Shown here: positions 1 through 8,534 of the stretch, one piece after another
How the letters are laid out: each line of letters starts with the position of its first letter
Numbering within the stretch: the stretch's first letter is position 1
From: Croceicoccus pelagius
GTDB lineage: Bacteria > Pseudomonadota > Alphaproteobacteria > Sphingomonadales > Sphingomonadaceae
Length of the DNA: 46,969 nucleotides
Direction of reading: 5' to 3'
Assembly: GCF_001661915.1 (NCBI RefSeq)
Contig: NZ_LYWY01000027.1
Location: 1 to 46,969 of the forward strand
The notes under the pieces: generated by a model
What the model was told of the DNA's origin: nothing
The model's input: only the letters and a program-made list of their open reading frames with translations
The model's database searches: none
Translations under genes and position numbers: made by a program

Positions 1-13
1 AACAAGAGGGAGA

Positions 14-2521
14 ATGACGCCAATGACAAACCAATCGTTCAATTTCCGGAAGGTCGTCCTGCGCACCAGCGCCTCGGCGATCGTCGGATCAATCGGGCTC
101 GCACCGATGGCGGCGCATGCGCAGGACGCCGCAACAAGTGAGCCTCAGGCTGAGGAGCAACAGACCGGCGGCCTCGAAGAGATCATCGTGACTGCGCGCA
201 AGCGGGCCGAGAACCTGCAGGAAACGCCGGTCGCGATCACCGCGTTGACCGGCGGAATGCTCGAGGAACGCCAGGTCACCAACGTGGCCGAAGTCGCAAA
301 ATTCGCGCCGAACGTAAACATCTCGCCGGTCGCCAATCTCTCGGGTTCCAGCGCCACGATCACCTCGTTCATCCGCGGCGTGGGCCAGACCGATTTCAAT
401 ATCACCGTCGACCCGGGCGTGGGCGTCTATGTCGATGGCGTCTATGTCGCCCGCTCGGTTGGCGCGCTGCTCGACATGGCCGACATTGCGAGCGTCCAGG
501 TCCTGCGCGGGCCGCAGGGCACACTGTTCGGCAAGAACACCATCGGCGGCGCGATCGTCGTCAATTCCGTCGAACCGCAGTACGATTTCGACATGAAGCT
601 CGAAGCGGCGACCGGCCGGTTCAACCGCGCCGATTTCAAGGGCATAATCAACGTGCCGCTGAGCGACACTCTCGCAATGCGCGCGGTTGCTTCCTATGAA
701 ACCCGCGACGGCTACCAGAAGCGTTTGTTCGACGGCGGCCGCCAGGGCAACAAGGACAGCTTCGGCGGACGCATTGCGTTCAAGTGGGAGCCGACCGACA
801 AGCTGACCGTCAACCTGAGCGGCGATATCAATATCCGGCGCGAAGAAATGGCTGCGTCGACGCTGGTCGACCTTTTCGAATCGCCCAACCTGCTGCAGGT
901 TGTCGACTTGAATGGCCGAACCGTGGTTTTCCCCAGTTCGACTTATGCCTGGAACAAGTTGCAGGGCGGCGCAGGTTTCTGCGGTGCGGACGGGGAGCTA
1001 GCACCGGTCAACGATCCGCGCTGCGCCACCACGCAGTGGATCACCGGCGATATCGATTCAACCTGGTCCGGGGCCAAGAACCAGTCGGATTTCGACCTGT
1101 GGGGCACGAACCTGACGCTGGATTATGATTTCGGCGACATCGCCCTGAAGTCGATCAGCTCATATCGCGATCAGAAGGCCACGATCCAGTTCGACTTCGA
1201 CGGAACGCCACATCCCTACCTCACCCTGACAAACAATATCGACCTGTGGCAGGCCTCGCAGGAACTGCAGTTGACCGGCAGTGTCCTGAATGATCGGGTG
1301 AAGTTCGTTCTGGGCGGCTATTATCTGAAGGAAAAGGGCCAGGACAAGAACAACCTGCTGTTCGGCTTCGCTGACTTCTTCAGCGGCGGCAAGATCGACA
1401 ACGACAGCTATGCTGCCTATCTGCAGGCAACGATCGAGGTGACCGATCGCCTTTCGATCACGCCGGGCATCCGCTATACCGACGAGACCAAGCGGTTCGA
1501 TCCTTCGTTCCAGACCATCAATGTTGATTACACTGCTCCGCTTGGGCAGGCCGGCATAATCCCTTACCCCGAAGGCGTGTTCATCGCCTTCAGCCAGTGC
1601 GTGACCGGCCAGCCAGAGCCCTTGCTGGTGACCGATCCGGCGAGCCCGCTGTTCGGCTTCCCGCTGCCTGGAGGCTGCGAACCAGCCGCCACTAACCCTG
1701 GTGGAAACCACACCATGCCGGCGGTCCAGGTTGCCGCCAAGGCCAAGGAATGGACTCCGGCGATTTCGGCTGACTACAAGATCACCGACGATATCCTTGT
1801 CTATGCCTCCTATTCCAAGGGTTTCAAGAACGGCGGCTTCACGCAGCGAATCTTCCCGGCTGAACAGGTTGCGCCGTCGTTCAGGCCCGAATTCGTGGAA
1901 TCATACGAACTCGGCCTCAAGACCGAGCTGCTGGATCGCCGTCTGCGCCTGAACTTCGCCGCGTTCATGTCAAACTACGATGACATCCAGGTCGTCGTCA
2001 GCGAAGGCATCGCCCCCCGGGCACGAAACGCCGGTTCCGGCCGCATCAAAGGCTTCGAAGTCGAAGGCGAGGCGAGTCCGACCGATTGGCTAAGCCTGAC
2101 CTTCGGCGTTGGCTATCTTGATGCCTATTACCGCTCCATTGATCCGTTGGCGTTCCCCGTGAACCTGGACTCGAAGTTCGCCTTCGTGCCGGAATGGACC
2201 GGATCGGCCTCGTTCAACGCCGACGTCTATGAAGGCGACATGGGCAGGTTGGCGCTGCGCGGAGACTGGTCGTACCAGAGCGAAACCTTCAAGGATGCGA
2301 TCAACAGCCCGCAACTGCGCCAGCCTGGCTACAGCGTCTTCGGCGCCAGTGCTTCGTTCACCGAGAAGAGCGAGCACTTCACCGTGACCGCTGGTGTGAC
2401 CAACCTGACCGACGAACGCTATATCCAGGGCGGTTACGTCGATCCGTTCGTCGCCGGGACAGCGTTGGCAACCTATTCACGCCCGCGTGAATGGTTCCTC
2501 AAGCTCGCCTATAAGTACTGA
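14..2521 (+). CDS. TonB-dependent outer-membrane receptor
   Basis: Outer-membrane beta-barrel receptor expected to import a substrate using TonB energy. The 835-residue protein begins with a Sec signal peptide (likely cleaved after AHA, residue 36), followed by a TonB-box-like segment (EEIIVTARKR) and a plug domain with typical motifs (QETPVAITAL, VLRGPQGTLFGKNTIGG), then a long barrel ending in an aromatic residue (LKLAYKY). An AGAGGGAG ribosome site lies just upstream of the ATG. It is the first gene of the phenolic cluster, so uptake of the aromatic substrate is a reasonable inference; siderophore uptake is less likely because no iron genes are nearby. The promoter lies outside the window. 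Family call is firm, ligand unknown. Confidence 0.93.
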   Translation: MTPMTNQSFNFRKVVLRTSASAIVGSIGLAPMAAHAQDAATSEPQAEEQQTGGLEEIIVTARKRAENLQETPVAITALTGGMLEERQVTNVAEVAKFAPNVNISPVANLSGSSATITSFIRGVGQTDFNITVDPGVGVYVDGVYVARSVGALLDMADIASVQVLRGPQGTLFGKNTIGGAIVVNSVEPQYDFDMKLEAATGRFNRADFKGIINVPLSDTLAMRAVASYETRDGYQKRLFDGGRQGNKDSFGGRIAFKWEPTDKLTVNLSGDINIRREEMAASTLVDLFESPNLLQVVDLNGRTVVFPSSTYAWNKLQGGAGFCGADGELAPVNDPRCATTQWITGDIDSTWSGAKNQSDFDLWGTNLTLDYDFGDIALKSISSYRDQKATIQFDFDGTPHPYLTLTNNIDLWQASQELQLTGSVLNDRVKFVLGGYYLKEKGQDKNNLLFGFADFFSGGKIDNDSYAAYLQATIEVTDRLSITPGIRYTDETKRFDPSFQTINVDYTAPLGQAGIIPYPEGVFIAFSQCVTGQPEPLLVTDPASPLFGFPLPGGCEPAATNPGGNHTMPAVQVAAKAKEWTPAISADYKITDDILVYASYSKGFKNGGFTQRIFPAEQVAPSFRPEFVESYELGLKTELLDRRLRLNFAAFMSNYDDIQVVVSEGIAPRARNAGSGRIKGFEVEGEASPTDWLSLTFGVGYLDAYYRSIDPLAFPVNLDSKFAFVPEWTGSASFNADVYEGDMGRLALRGDWSYQSETFKDAINSPQLRQPGYSVFGASASFTEKSEHFTVTAGVTNLTDERYIQGGYVDPFVAGTALATYSRPREWFLKLAYKY

Positions 2522-2535
2522 CACTTACCACCCCC

Positions 2536-2560
2536 GGGGGCGGCGGTCCGCCGCCGCCCT
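2536..2560 (+). terminator. GC-rich hairpin after the TonB receptor
   Basis: A 9-bp perfect stem (GGGCGGCGG at 2538-2546 pairing with CCGCCGCCC at 2551-2559, loop TCCG) starts 17 nt after the receptor stop codon. No T-run follows, so it may be a Rho-assisted terminator or an mRNA-stabilising hairpin rather than a classical intrinsic terminator. Confidence 0.5.
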
Positions 2561-2654
2561 CACCCTTCTGGTGGCACCGACCAAGAGCCTGCGAGACACC
2601 TCGCCGCCCAAATTTGGTATTGGCAACTTGTCTTGCGGCTAAAGGAGCAATGTC

Positions 2655-4127
2655 TTGGGCGTTACGATCCCCCCGCTCGAGCGCAGCGATTTCCTGACCG
2701 GCCAACCGCTTGTCGACGGCGCCGAGATCTGTGCCGACTCTACCTACGCGGTCACTAACCCGGCAACCGGCAAAACGCTGGCGAATGTCGTCAAGCTGGG
2801 CGCTGCCCAGACGCGCCGGGCAATTGAAAGCAATGCCCGCGCTTTCATCGATTGGCGCAAGCGGCCCGCTCAGGAACGCGCGCGCCTGCTGCATGACTGG
2901 CTGGCGCTGGTCCGGCTCCATCGCCACGATCTTGGTTTGCTGATGACCGCCGAACAGGGCAAACCGCTGGCCGAAGCGCTGGGCGAGGTCGATTACGCCG
3001 CAAGCTTCATCCAGTGGTTCGCCGAAGAGGCGCGCCGTGTCTATGGCGAGGTCATTCCGGCCAGCGCTGACCGGCGGATCGTCGTGATCCGTCAGCCAGT
3101 CGGCGTGGTGGGCGCCATTACGCCGTGGAACTTTCCCGCCGCGATGATCACCCGCAAGGTCGCGCCTGCACTGGCGGCGGGCTGCACCGTGACCCTCAAA
3201 CCGTCCGAACTCACCCCCATGACCGCTTTCGCTCTGGCGAAGCTCGCCCTCGAAGCGGGCATTCCGCCCGGCGTGTTCAACGTGGTCTGCGGGGATGCGC
3301 CCGCAATCGGATCAGTCCTGACCAGCCATCCCGATGTTACGAAGTTCACCTTCACCGGTTCGACCGCGATTGGCAAGTTGTTGACCGCACAATGCGCTAC
3401 CACGCTCAAGCGGGTTTCGATGGAACTGGGCGGCAATGCCCCGCTGCTGGTGTTCGACGATGCCGATCTCGATCAGGCTGTCGAGGGGGCGATTGCCTCG
3501 AAATTCCGTAACACCGGACAGACCTGCGTTTGCGCCAACCGGATCCTCGTGCAGAGCGGCATTCATGACCGCTTCGTCGAGGCGCTGGCCGCCAGGGTGT
3601 CCGCGTTCCGGGTCGGCAACGGCCTTGAAGGCGCAACCGACCAGGGACCGTTAATCACCGCATCAGCCTTGGCCAAGGTTCAGGGGCATGTCGCCGATGC
3701 CGCGGCGCATGGTGCCCAGCTGGTCACCGGCGGCAAGAGACACGAGGCCGGAGAACTGTTCTTCCAACCAACCGTTCTGACCGGAGCGAGCCCGGCGATG
3801 CGACTGGCGGACGAGGAGACCTTCGGGCCGGTTGCCCCGGTGTTCCGTTTCGAAACCGAGGCCGAAGCGCTGGCGCTTGCCAACGCCACGCACTCGGGGC
3901 TGGCGGCTTATGCCTTCACCCGCGACATTGACCGCGCCTGGCGGGTTTCCGAAGGCCTTGAGACCGGGATGGTCGGCTTGAACAGCGGCATCGTCTCGAC
4001 CGAGACCGCCCCGTTTGGCGGCATCAAGGAATCGGGACTGGGCCGAGAAGGTTCGCGACACGGTATTGAAGAATTCCTGGAGATGAAGACTATCAGTACT
4101 GGGGTCCGGCCCGAGAGTCCGGTGTAA
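2655..4127 (+). CDS. Aldehyde dehydrogenase, GabD-like (succinate-semialdehyde dehydrogenase type)
   Basis: NAD(P)-dependent oxidation of an aldehyde to its acid. The 490-residue protein has the ALDH landmarks: ITPWNFP, FTGSTAIGKLL, the catalytic Glu in MELGGNAP, the catalytic Cys in GQTCVCANR, and the C-terminal pattern FGGIKESGLGREGS typical of GabD. The start is TTG, 7 nt after AGGAG; a nearby ATG at 2650 is out of frame. GabD enzymes oxidise succinic semialdehyde, which is what the HpaI-like aldolase at 25.4 kb would release, so it may serve that pathway; its position also allows a role on a phenolic aldehyde. Family certain, substrate inferred. Confidence 0.85.
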   Translation: MGVTIPPLERSDFLTGQPLVDGAEICADSTYAVTNPATGKTLANVVKLGAAQTRRAIESNARAFIDWRKRPAQERARLLHDWLALVRLHRHDLGLLMTAEQGKPLAEALGEVDYAASFIQWFAEEARRVYGEVIPASADRRIVVIRQPVGVVGAITPWNFPAAMITRKVAPALAAGCTVTLKPSELTPMTAFALAKLALEAGIPPGVFNVVCGDAPAIGSVLTSHPDVTKFTFTGSTAIGKLLTAQCATTLKRVSMELGGNAPLLVFDDADLDQAVEGAIASKFRNTGQTCVCANRILVQSGIHDRFVEALAARVSAFRVGNGLEGATDQGPLITASALAKVQGHVADAAAHGAQLVTGGKRHEAGELFFQPTVLTGASPAMRLADEETFGPVAPVFRFETEAEALALANATHSGLAAYAFTRDIDRAWRVSEGLETGMVGLNSGIVSTETAPFGGIKESGLGREGSRHGIEEFLEMKTISTGVRPESPV

Positions 4128-4165
4128 GCGGAATGCGGTCCCAAGGAGTCAAGATTGTTGTTGCT

Positions 4166-4182
4166 CAATGCGGAATGCATTG
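4166..4182. promoter_or_regulatory. Palindrome upstream of the UbiX gene (candidate operator)
   Basis: CAATGC-GGAAT-GCATTG is a perfect 6-bp inverted repeat with a 5-nt spacer, in the 157-bp gap between the GabD-like gene and the UbiX-like gene. It overlaps a CATTGT core that recurs before the HpaH-like gene (24.54 kb). No regulator gene is adjacent, so the role is only inferred from position and symmetry. Confidence 0.35.
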
Positions 4183-4284
4183 TATGATGTCGACAAAAGA
4201 TCGGGAGATGGAATTCAGCATGCCCTTCGAGGCTAGGCCTTACGCGACCTTGACCGCCCAAAACGCGCAGGAAAGTCTCCTGCC

Positions 4285-4899
4285 TTGAAGCGCATGGTCG
4301 TGGGGATTACCGGCGCAACCGGCTCGGTCTATGGTCTTCGCCTGCTTGAGCTGCTGCGCGAGACGGGCGGTTGGGAAACCCATCTGGTGATGTCTCCGGC
4401 GGCGCTGCTCAACATTCGCGAGGAACTGCCCGAAGGCAAGGCTCGGCTCGAAGCGCTGGCCGATGTGGTGCACAACGTCCGCAACGTCGGCGCCTCGATC
4501 GCCAGCGGTTCGTTCGTGTGCGAAGGCATGGCGATCGCGCCATGTTCGATGCGCACGCTGGGCGCGGTGGCGCACGCCCTGTCCGACAACCTCATCACCC
4601 GCGCGGCCGACGTGATGCTGAAGGAACGGCGCCGCCTGGTGATGATCACCCGCGAAGCGCCGCTCAACCTGGCGCACCTGCGCAACATGACGGCCTGCAC
4701 CGAAATGGGGGCGGTGATCTTCCCCCCGGTGCCGGCCTTCTATGCGCGGCCGAGCTCGCTGGCCGACGTGGTCGATCACAGCTGCATGCGGGTACTGGAT
4801 CTGTTCGGGCTTCATGCGAAGTCGGAGAAACGCTGGCAAGGCCTTAGCAAAGAGGCGGCAAGCCTTGTTTCGGGTGCTGGGCAAATGGAAGGGAATTGA
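4285..4899 (+). CDS. UbiX/VdcB-type flavin prenyltransferase
   Basis: Makes prenylated FMN, the cofactor required by UbiD-family decarboxylases, from FMN and dimethylallyl phosphate. The 204-residue length fits the family. It starts MKRMVVGITGATGS, the family's N-terminal flavin-binding loop, and carries the conserved ARPSSLADVVDHSCMRVLDL-like C-terminus. I chose TTG at 4285 because family members begin MKRxxVGI; ATG at 4294 is the alternative. The UbiD partner is four genes downstream, and the set UbiX/UbiD/small subunit corresponds to the VdcBCD type of hydroxyarylic-acid decarboxylase. Followed at once by the Tat protein gene. Confidence 0.9.
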   Translation: MKRMVVGITGATGSVYGLRLLELLRETGGWETHLVMSPAALLNIREELPEGKARLEALADVVHNVRNVGASIASGSFVCEGMAIAPCSMRTLGAVAHALSDNLITRAADVMLKERRRLVMITREAPLNLAHLRNMTACTEMGAVIFPPVPAFYARPSSLADVVDHSCMRVLDLFGLHAKSEKRWQGLSKEAASLVSGAGQMEGN

Positions 4900-4901
4900 G
4901 A

Positions 4902-5471
4902 ATGGCGTGGGATGTCAGCCGTCGCACGGTCATGAGCGGTGGCGCCGTGGGTGCTGTCGTTGCCGGTCTGGGAATCGGCCGCAGCGCTTTGGCGCAGCGG
5001 CCGCGCAAGATCATCGTCATCGAGGAGACGGAAGTTCCCGAAAGCAGGCTCTTTGCCCAAACTTTCGTCAACTCGGGGCGAGCCGCAAGAGTGATCCGGA
5101 TCGACCGCTCGCTCAACGGCCTGCTGCATGAACTTGAAGCGATTGAAGGCGTGCTGGTCGGCCTTACTTCCGATCCCGCGGCGATGATCGCCGAGCAGAT
5201 CCTGGTGGCCGGCGGCGCCCGCCCGCTACTGCAGTGGACCCATCAATACCGCAAGCTGCGCTGGGAACACCAGACTGTTGGCGCGCCGAAGCTGCTTGCG
5301 CGGGCCAGCGTCGGCTGGCCCAGCGTTCTTGCCCACCACATGCAGGATGCGCTCGTCGGCGATCGCCAGGATGCCGAACTGCGGTGCCAGTCAGGACATT
5401 GCGGCCTCGATGGCAAGAGCCCCGGCATGCTCGTTTCATGGGCATTCGAAGCGGGAGTACAACACTCGTGA
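4902..5471 (+). CDS. Small Tat-signal protein of unknown function, coupled to the PCMH-type flavoprotein
   Basis: No family recognised with confidence. The 189-residue product begins with a clear twin-arginine signal (SRRTVMSGG, arginines 7-8, hydrophobic stretch, likely cleavage after ALA at residue 31), so it is probably exported folded to the periplasm. The mature part contains KIIVIEETEVPESRLFAQ and an EGVLVGLTSD stretch, suggesting an alpha/beta fold. ATG at 4902 is 2 nt after the UbiX stop. Its TGA overlaps the GTG start of the flavoprotein gene (GTGA, 5468-5471), implying translational coupling. In Pseudomonas p-cresol operons an unassigned gene, pchX, sits just before pchF; this may be its positional counterpart, but I cannot show homology. 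Role in export or assembly is a hypothesis. Confidence 0.75.
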   Translation: MAWDVSRRTVMSGGAVGAVVAGLGIGRSALAQRPRKIIVIEETEVPESRLFAQTFVNSGRAARVIRIDRSLNGLLHELEAIEGVLVGLTSDPAAMIAEQILVAGGARPLLQWTHQYRKLRWEHQTVGAPKLLARASVGWPSVLAHHMQDALVGDRQDAELRCQSGHCGLDGKSPGMLVSWAFEAGVQHS

Positions 5472-7027
5472 GCACGCGCATGCCCCAAGGCGTCGATGCC
5501 CCGACCTTTCGCAAGGCACTTGACGAACTGGCCGCGATCGTCGGCAAAGAATGGGTCTTTGTCGATGAGCTTCCGCTGTCGACCTACCGCGATGCCTATT
5601 CACCGCTAGCCGATGGCGAGTTGCTGCCCTCGGCTGCTGTGGCACCGGCCAACATGGAACAGATTCAGCAGGCGCTGAAGGTATTCAACGCTTACCAGCT
5701 GCCGATCTGGACATTCGGCAACGGCCGCAATTTCGCCTATGGCGGCCCGGCCCCGCGCCAGTCCGGTTATGTCATGTTCGACCTCAAGCGGATGAACCGC
5801 ATTCTCGAAGTCAACGAGAAATACGGCTATGCGCTGGTCGAACCAGGCGTTTCCTATTATCAGCTTCACCGCCATTTGCGCCAGATCGGCAGCAAGCTTT
5901 GGGTTGATCCGGCGGCTCCGGGCTGGGGTGGCGTGATGGGCAACGCGCTCGAACACGGTGCCGGCTACACGCCTTATGGCGATCACTTCATCATGCAATG
6001 TGGCATGGAAGTGGTTCTGGCCGATGGCCAGGTCGTCCGCACCGGCCAGGGCGCAATCGAGGGATCGCCGCACTGGCAATCCACCAAGCATGCAGCGGGC
6101 CCGCATTTCGACGGCATGTTCACCCAGTCCAACTTCGGCGTAGTGACCAAGATGGGCATCTGGCTGATGCCTGAACCGCCGGGCTACAAGCCGTTCATGA
6201 TCACCTACGAGCGCGAGGAAGACCTTGCTGCGATCTTCGACGCGGTGCTGCCGCTGAAGATCAACCAGGTGATCCCCAACGCCGCTGTGGCGGTCGACCT
6301 CCTGTGGGAAGTCTCCGCCAAGACCACGCGCCGCCATTATTTCGACGGCAAGGGCCCTATCCCGGACTCGATCCGCAAGAAGATCGCTTCGGACCATGAC
6401 CTGGGCATGTGGAACTTCTATGCCGCGCTGTACGGCCCGCCTCCGATCATCGAGAACAACTGGAAGCTCGTCGAGGAAGCGATGATGAGCATTCCCGGCG
6501 CAAAACTGTACCTCAGCCGCGAGAACGATCCCGCCTGGGATTATCGAATTCAGCTCATGCGCGGCGAGCCGAACATGACCGAGTTCAGCATCATGAACTG
6601 GATCGGCGGCGGCGGGCATATCAACTTCTCGCCGATCTCGGCACCCGACGGCAAGGAAGCGCTGAGCCAGTACAACCTGATCAAGCAACGCTGCCATGAT
6701 TACGGTTTCGACTACATCGGCGAGTTTCTCGTGGGGTGGCGCGACATGCACCACATCCTGATGATCATGTACGACCGCGCCGACGAGGTCATGCGCAAGG
6801 GAGCCTACGATCTGTTCGCCAAGCTGGTCGACGAAGCGGCGGATGCTGGCTTTGGCGAGTATCGAACGCACCTCGCCTTCATGGACCAGATCGCCAAGAC
6901 CTATAAGCACAACGATGGGGCGCTGTGGGATTTGCACCATCGCCTCAAGGATGTGCTCGACCCCAACGGCATCCTTTCCCCGGGCAAGCAGGGGATCTGG
7001 CCCAAGGCGATGCGCAACCAGGGGTGA
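5468..7027 (+). CDS. pchF: PCMH/vanillyl-alcohol-oxidase-type flavoprotein (PchF-like)
   Basis: FAD enzyme of the 4-cresol methylhydroxylase / vanillyl alcohol oxidase family, which oxidises the alkyl carbon para to a phenolic OH and passes electrons to a cytochrome c subunit. At 519 residues it matches PchF. The FAD diphosphate loop GNGRNFAYGG is at residues 84-93, PGWGGVMGNALEHGAGYTPYG follows in two conserved blocks, and the phenolate-binding pair Tyr465-Arg466 lies in GEYRTH. The C-terminus DPNGILSPGKQGIWPK is characteristic. GTG at 5468 is preferred because it overlaps the Tat gene stop; ATG at 5480 is possible. It has no signal peptide of its own. Substrate could be p-cresol, a 4-alkylphenol or an eugenol-like compound. 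Confidence 0.9.
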   Translation: MSTRMPQGVDAPTFRKALDELAAIVGKEWVFVDELPLSTYRDAYSPLADGELLPSAAVAPANMEQIQQALKVFNAYQLPIWTFGNGRNFAYGGPAPRQSGYVMFDLKRMNRILEVNEKYGYALVEPGVSYYQLHRHLRQIGSKLWVDPAAPGWGGVMGNALEHGAGYTPYGDHFIMQCGMEVVLADGQVVRTGQGAIEGSPHWQSTKHAAGPHFDGMFTQSNFGVVTKMGIWLMPEPPGYKPFMITYEREEDLAAIFDAVLPLKINQVIPNAAVAVDLLWEVSAKTTRRHYFDGKGPIPDSIRKKIASDHDLGMWNFYAALYGPPPIIENNWKLVEEAMMSIPGAKLYLSRENDPAWDYRIQLMRGEPNMTEFSIMNWIGGGGHINFSPISAPDGKEALSQYNLIKQRCHDYGFDYIGEFLVGWRDMHHILMIMYDRADEVMRKGAYDLFAKLVDEAADAGFGEYRTHLAFMDQIAKTYKHNDGALWDLHHRLKDVLDPNGILSPGKQGIWPKAMRNQG

Positions 7028-7069
7028 GCGTACGACCGCCTGCAAGACGAATACAAGGATCGAGAGACC

Positions 7070-8515
7070 ATGACCCAACTTGAACACTGGATTGGCGGAG
7101 GCGCCGTTGCCGCATCGAACGGTGCCTACTTCGACGACCTCAATCCGGTCGACGATTCGGTCTATTCGCGGGTGCCGGCCGGCACCGCCGATGACGTGAA
7201 CCGCGCGGTCGAAACCGCCTATCAGGCTTATCTGAAACATCGCGATCTGCCCGCACCGGTGCGCGAAGCATGGATCGCGAAAGCCGCCGAAATCATGGAG
7301 CGCGATACCGCCAAATTCGCCGACGTGCTGGTCGACGAAATCGGTTCGCCGATCGCCAAGGCCGGGTTCGAAACCCGCTTCGCGGTCAGCTTCCTGCGCG
7401 CGGCGATCGGCGTGCCGCGCCGGATTCGGGGGGAAACGATCCCTTCGGACACCCTTGGGCGGTTCAGCATGAGCCTGCGCCAGCCGGTCGGTGTGGTCGC
7501 CGGGATTACCCCGTTCAACGTGCCGCTGATCAAGGGGATCAAACAGTCAGCCATGGCCCTGGCCACAGGCAACGCCTTCGTGCTGCTACCCTCGGAATCC
7601 GCGCCAATGATCGCCGATCTGCTCGCTAAATTGTGGAAGGAGGCCGGCGTTCCCGACGGCTTGTTCAACGTGGTCTACGGCAATGGCGCGGAGATCGGCG
7701 ACGTGCTGACCGGCCATCCCAAGGTCGCATCGATAACCTTCACCGGGTCCTCGCGCGTCGGCAAGCACATTGCCGAAATCGCGGCCCGCAACCTCAAGAA
7801 GTACACGTTGGAGCTGGGCGGCAAGAGCCCGCTGGTGATCTGCGCCGATGCCGATCTGGACAAGGCGGTCAACGCCGCGCTGTTCAGCATCTTCATGTAC
7901 CAGGGCCAGGTCTGCATGGGGGCTTCGCGGATCTATGTGGAACGGTCGATCTTCGACCAGTTCGCTGAAGCTTTCGCCGCCGCGACAGGCCGCGCCAAGA
8001 GCGGCGAACTGCGCGAGCCGACCACCATGCTGGGGCCGATCATTTCGGAGCGCCAGCGCGACCGCGTCCGCCGCCACATCGACGATGCCCGCGCCAAGGG
8101 CGCCGAGGTACTTGCCGGCGGCGAATGGGACGGGAACTGCTGTTCCGCCACGGTGCTGCGTGGAGTCACGTCGGAAATGACGGTCTTCGAAGAAGAGACC
8201 TTCGGGCCGGTGACCTCGCTTTATCCGTTCGACACGCTCGAGGAGGCGCTCGAACTCGCCAACAACACCGAATACGGCCTCAGCGCCTCGATCTTCACCC
8301 GCGATCTCGACAAGGCGCTGGCCTTTGCCCAGCGGGCCGAAGCGGGGATGGTCCACATCAACGCGCCGACCCTGCACGACGAGCCGCACGTTCCGTTCGG
8401 CGGGACCAAGGCATCGGGTTTTGGCCGCGAAGGGACCGAAGCCGATCTCGAAATCATGACCGAATGGAAATGGGTCACGATGCAGTCGGCGACTGCGGGC
8501 GCGGGCGGACACTGA
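7070..8515 (+). CDS. Aromatic aldehyde dehydrogenase (vanillin/4-hydroxybenzaldehyde type)
   Basis: Oxidises an aromatic aldehyde to the carboxylate with NAD(P)+. The 481-residue protein has GVVAGITPFNVPL, FTGSSRVGK, catalytic Glu in LELGGKSP and catalytic Cys in YQGQVCMGASR; the QVCMGASR pattern and PFNVPL are typical of the vanillin/benzaldehyde/salicylaldehyde dehydrogenase branch rather than GabD. It lies between the PCMH-type flavoprotein that would make a hydroxybenzaldehyde and the UbiD decarboxylase that would use the hydroxybenzoate, which fits a PchA-like step. GAGAG precedes the ATG. Exact substrate unknown. Confidence 0.88.
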   Translation: MTQLEHWIGGGAVAASNGAYFDDLNPVDDSVYSRVPAGTADDVNRAVETAYQAYLKHRDLPAPVREAWIAKAAEIMERDTAKFADVLVDEIGSPIAKAGFETRFAVSFLRAAIGVPRRIRGETIPSDTLGRFSMSLRQPVGVVAGITPFNVPLIKGIKQSAMALATGNAFVLLPSESAPMIADLLAKLWKEAGVPDGLFNVVYGNGAEIGDVLTGHPKVASITFTGSSRVGKHIAEIAARNLKKYTLELGGKSPLVICADADLDKAVNAALFSIFMYQGQVCMGASRIYVERSIFDQFAEAFAAATGRAKSGELREPTTMLGPIISERQRDRVRRHIDDARAKGAEVLAGGEWDGNCCSATVLRGVTSEMTVFEEETFGPVTSLYPFDTLEEALELANNTEYGLSASIFTRDLDKALAFAQRAEAGMVHINAPTLHDEPHVPFGGTKASGFGREGTEADLEIMTEWKWVTMQSATAGAGGH

Positions 8516-8534
8516 CAGGCGGGATGCAACGGCA

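Noticed and set aside
4240-4884. Minus-strand open frame opposite the UbiX gene
   Set aside because: His/Arg-rich low-complexity translation, fully antisense to a recognised family member.
5234-5467. 78-codon N-terminal extension of the PchF-like protein
   Set aside because: It overlaps the Tat-protein gene in another frame and has no homology; the GTG at 5468 overlaps that gene's stop.
5606-7240. 544-codon open frame on the minus strand opposite the PchF-like gene
   Set aside because: Composition is typical of the antisense of a GC-rich gene, no family features, and it spans the start of the next plus-strand gene.
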